64,000 nucleotides of DNA from Aphidius gifuensis (lineage: Eukaryota; Arthropoda; Insecta; Hymenoptera; Braconidae): NCBI RefSeq assembly GCF_014905175.1, contig NC_057790.1, positions 4,960,001-5,024,000 of the forward strand, read 5' to 3'. A program made the translations under genes and the position numbers. The notes under the pieces are model-generated. The model did not search any database, was not told the origin of the DNA, and saw only the letters and a list, made by a program, of their open reading frames with translations. This document shows, piece by piece, positions 61,901-64,000 of the stretch. Each line of letters opens with the position of its first letter. Positions within the stretch are counted from its first letter, which is position 1.

Positions 61901-64000
61901 GAAAGAGAGATAAAAGAGAGACAAAGGCTAGATAAAAAAAAGGTAAAAAAAAAAAAGAGGAAGTGATATATCCATCTCGATGAAATGGAAAGACGATACG
62001 TCTCATCGGTGAGTCATTCCTTCTGGTTCTCTGGAGAGAGAATCAATACTATTCCGCACACACCGCAGGCGTATTTTCTTGAAGAAATTATAGAAGCTTG
62101 AATTCGCGGGTTAACTGGGGTGAGAATATAAGAACCTTGGGAGCCATTCTGAGAATCTATATATTATAATGTTACTTGAGTCATCATTAAATTAACTTTC
62201 TAAATTTTTTAAAACTTTATTAGACTCTATATAATCACATTATTATTATCTTTCACACTATTCTTGATAATTTGTTTTATTTATTTTCGATTGAAAATAA
62301 CATTATGCCTTCTCAACATGAGTACAGTAATATAATTTAAATTTTTTTTCAGCTTCGTTTAGTAAATAGATAGATCTCAAATAAATTTATTAGAACAAAA
62401 AAAAAGTTTTTAATATATTCTACATGTAGCTCTTTTTTTTAATAAATATTATATATGAATTCTTCATATCAATTTAATTAATACTGACATGTCTTAGTAA
62501 TTCGTACAAGATTTAAACTTTATGCGTAGTACTACAGACACTTTTAGGATACATGCATATGAAATTTTACATTACGTTGTATAAGATGAATTACATCACA
62601 TTAAATACATCTACATAGAAAATACTTTGAGTGTGTATTTGAGATGCGTATGTATATGTAACTGAGTGTATATTAAATTCCATACAAGGGTTTTATCTTT
62701 TCTTTGACATGAGAATATACAGAAACACTTAAACATGCTTGTCGTATGAATTTCTCAAAAATTTTGAATTCTTTTGAGACAAAATTTTATATATATATTT
62801 AGTTTTTTAAGTTTTATTTTAATTTATTTTTTTATTATATGAAGCAGGACAAATTTATCATTTGTGAATTATGAAGATTTTTGTGATTTGTCTTTTATGG
62901 GTGATAAAACTTGGGGTGTGGCTTGTACCAGTCAAGCGTTGATGGTTGTTTTTAAACCGAGTTAAATAACAGCCACTTTGGTGGAAGCTTTTTGCAGTTG
63001 AGAAAAAAGCATGGTGAACGAAAAAAAAAAAAAACGACTTTTGTCACTGATTTACAGTTACAATAATGAAAAACACTAGAAGCCAATCATCGTTATACTT
63101 TTTTACATTGGCAACAACAACGTTTATATATATGTATCAAGTGTGCAATCTGTCGATTGGAACATAAATACTAATTACGAGAATTAAATTTTATTCTACA
63201 ATTATTTAAATTTACTGCTTATCATTGTTTGAAGCTTTTTTTTTTAAATATCATGTTTCATTGTGTATTTGTAAAAAAAAAATATATACATGCAACTTTG
63301 CGATCAATTGAGAGAACAAAAAATAAAAAATAAATAATAATAAATTAAAAATAATTAATTGCAAAAATGCATGCTATCGTAAAAAGTTTGCGTTCTTGAA
63401 AGAAAATAATAATAATAAGATGAATAATAAGAAAAGTTTTTTATAATAAAATATTAAAATTTTCATCACTCAATTAATATTTTTATTATATTTTTCAATA
63501 TGTGATTACAATGATTTTTAAAATTGCGAAAAATGTCTTTTGCATATTTATTGTATATCTTAAATTTATATGCAATAAAAAGAAAGGAAAAAATTATTAT
63601 CATAAAAGAGTACAGGGTCATGGATATAGCTGTGTGCATTTTGTAAATGATAAAAAGTATACAAAGTCGATGGATATCTTTGCATGCATGACTTTTCACA
63701 GCTAACTCGTTGGGCTGTGATCCAACGTATTTTTATATTTATCTATAATGTTTTTGTTCCAAGATTTGTATTTTTATTTTTTTTAAATTTGGAATGTAGC
63801 CATGAATATAATCGTCCAAGTAGAAAAAACTATTTTAACTCAGATATATATGAAATTTTTTTTGACATTTTCTGTAATTGCTCTCAATATATATAACCAT
63901 AAAACAATAATCTTGAATTTCATTTTCATACTAGTTGTTTTTTAATTTATTTCATATATTTTTTATTTAAACATTTATTATATAACTTTATTACTATTGT
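55986..64000. other. Upstream region or large first intron of the CUB gene; no gene supported
   Basis: Eight kilobases of A/T-rich sequence. Open frames here are short, low in complexity and lack family motifs. GC-richer islands: 57000-57240, 58560-58620, 59060-59350, 60010-60240, 60840-61060, 61610-61700 and 61970-62160. On the minus strand GTATAAAAG (61884-61876), preceded upstream by a GAGAGA-rich stretch, is a possible TATA promoter for the CUB gene, but no initiator or first coding exon could be tied to it. Confidence 0.35.

Noticed and set aside
61821..62006. Minus-strand frame ending KRPTPSAFHREIKSTKTQ as a first exon of the CUB gene
   Set aside because: It has plausible splice edges but no signal peptide and no CUB start, and TATAAAAG within it is as likely a promoter. 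Not supported enough to annotate.
1..64000. tRNA, rRNA or snRNA genes
   Set aside because: No B-box (GGTTCGAATCC-like) or other conserved RNA-gene core was found on either strand by eye. A tRNAscan/Infernal run would be decisive.

Overview
This window is nuclear DNA of an insect, most probably a hymenopteran. It is extremely AT-rich, with long poly-A/T runs, and its genes have many short introns with ordinary GT-AG sites. The proteins are single-copy animal housekeeping and signalling genes. Codon choice leans strongly to A or T at third positions. The inositol trisphosphate receptor starts MGEILGSASFLHLGD, which I recall as the bee/wasp form. A very AT-rich parasitoid wasp (for example a braconid) is a reasonable guess, not a demonstrated identity.

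Layout, left to right: (1) 1-1068 (+), the 3' part of a gene for an unrecognised single-pass membrane protein. (2) 1672-3438 (-), a PP2C-type phosphatase of the PPM1H/J/M group, divergent from (3) 4208-4964 (+), glutaredoxin-3. (4) 5297-6218 (-), ribosomal protein L6 with a TCT/TOP-like promoter. (5) 7053-11647 (-), mitochondrial/ER glycerol-3-phosphate acyltransferase (minotaur/GPAM type), seven coding exons. (6) 14248-19543 (-), SARA, the FYVE-domain Smad anchor, ten coding exons. (7) 20412-21007, a 596-bp terminal-inverted-repeat element with 9-bp target-site duplications, between SARA and the next gene. (8) 23925-42282 (+), a complete inositol 1,4,5-trisphosphate receptor whose 16 exons I join into a 2,815-residue open frame. 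(9) 45463-55985 (-), the 3' ten coding exons of a gene for a CUB-domain protein with a C-terminal hydrophobic (probably GPI-signal) tail. Its first exon(s) were not found. (10) 55986-64000, no supported gene.

The genes do not form a functional unit; this is ordinary animal gene packing. Phase bookkeeping supports the models: PPM1H-like 1,440 nt, GLRX3 669, RpL6 807, mino 2,640, SARA 4,227 and Itpr 8,448 nt are all multiples of three, and every exon junction keeps the homologous reading frame.

The most unusual material is in Itpr. Intron 31180-34304 holds about 2.5 kb of related tandem and palindromic repeats: a ~105-bp-period block, a 124-bp-period block carrying GCGCCATCTATT, and a ~123-bp block of alternating inverted copies that should fold into large hairpins when transcribed. 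Itpr also has a set of frame-preserving optional exons: a candidate 9-nt microexon, a 30-nt exon, a candidate 75-nt exon and a 114-nt exon at the position of the vertebrate SII splice region. All calls come from reading the sequence; no database search was possible.
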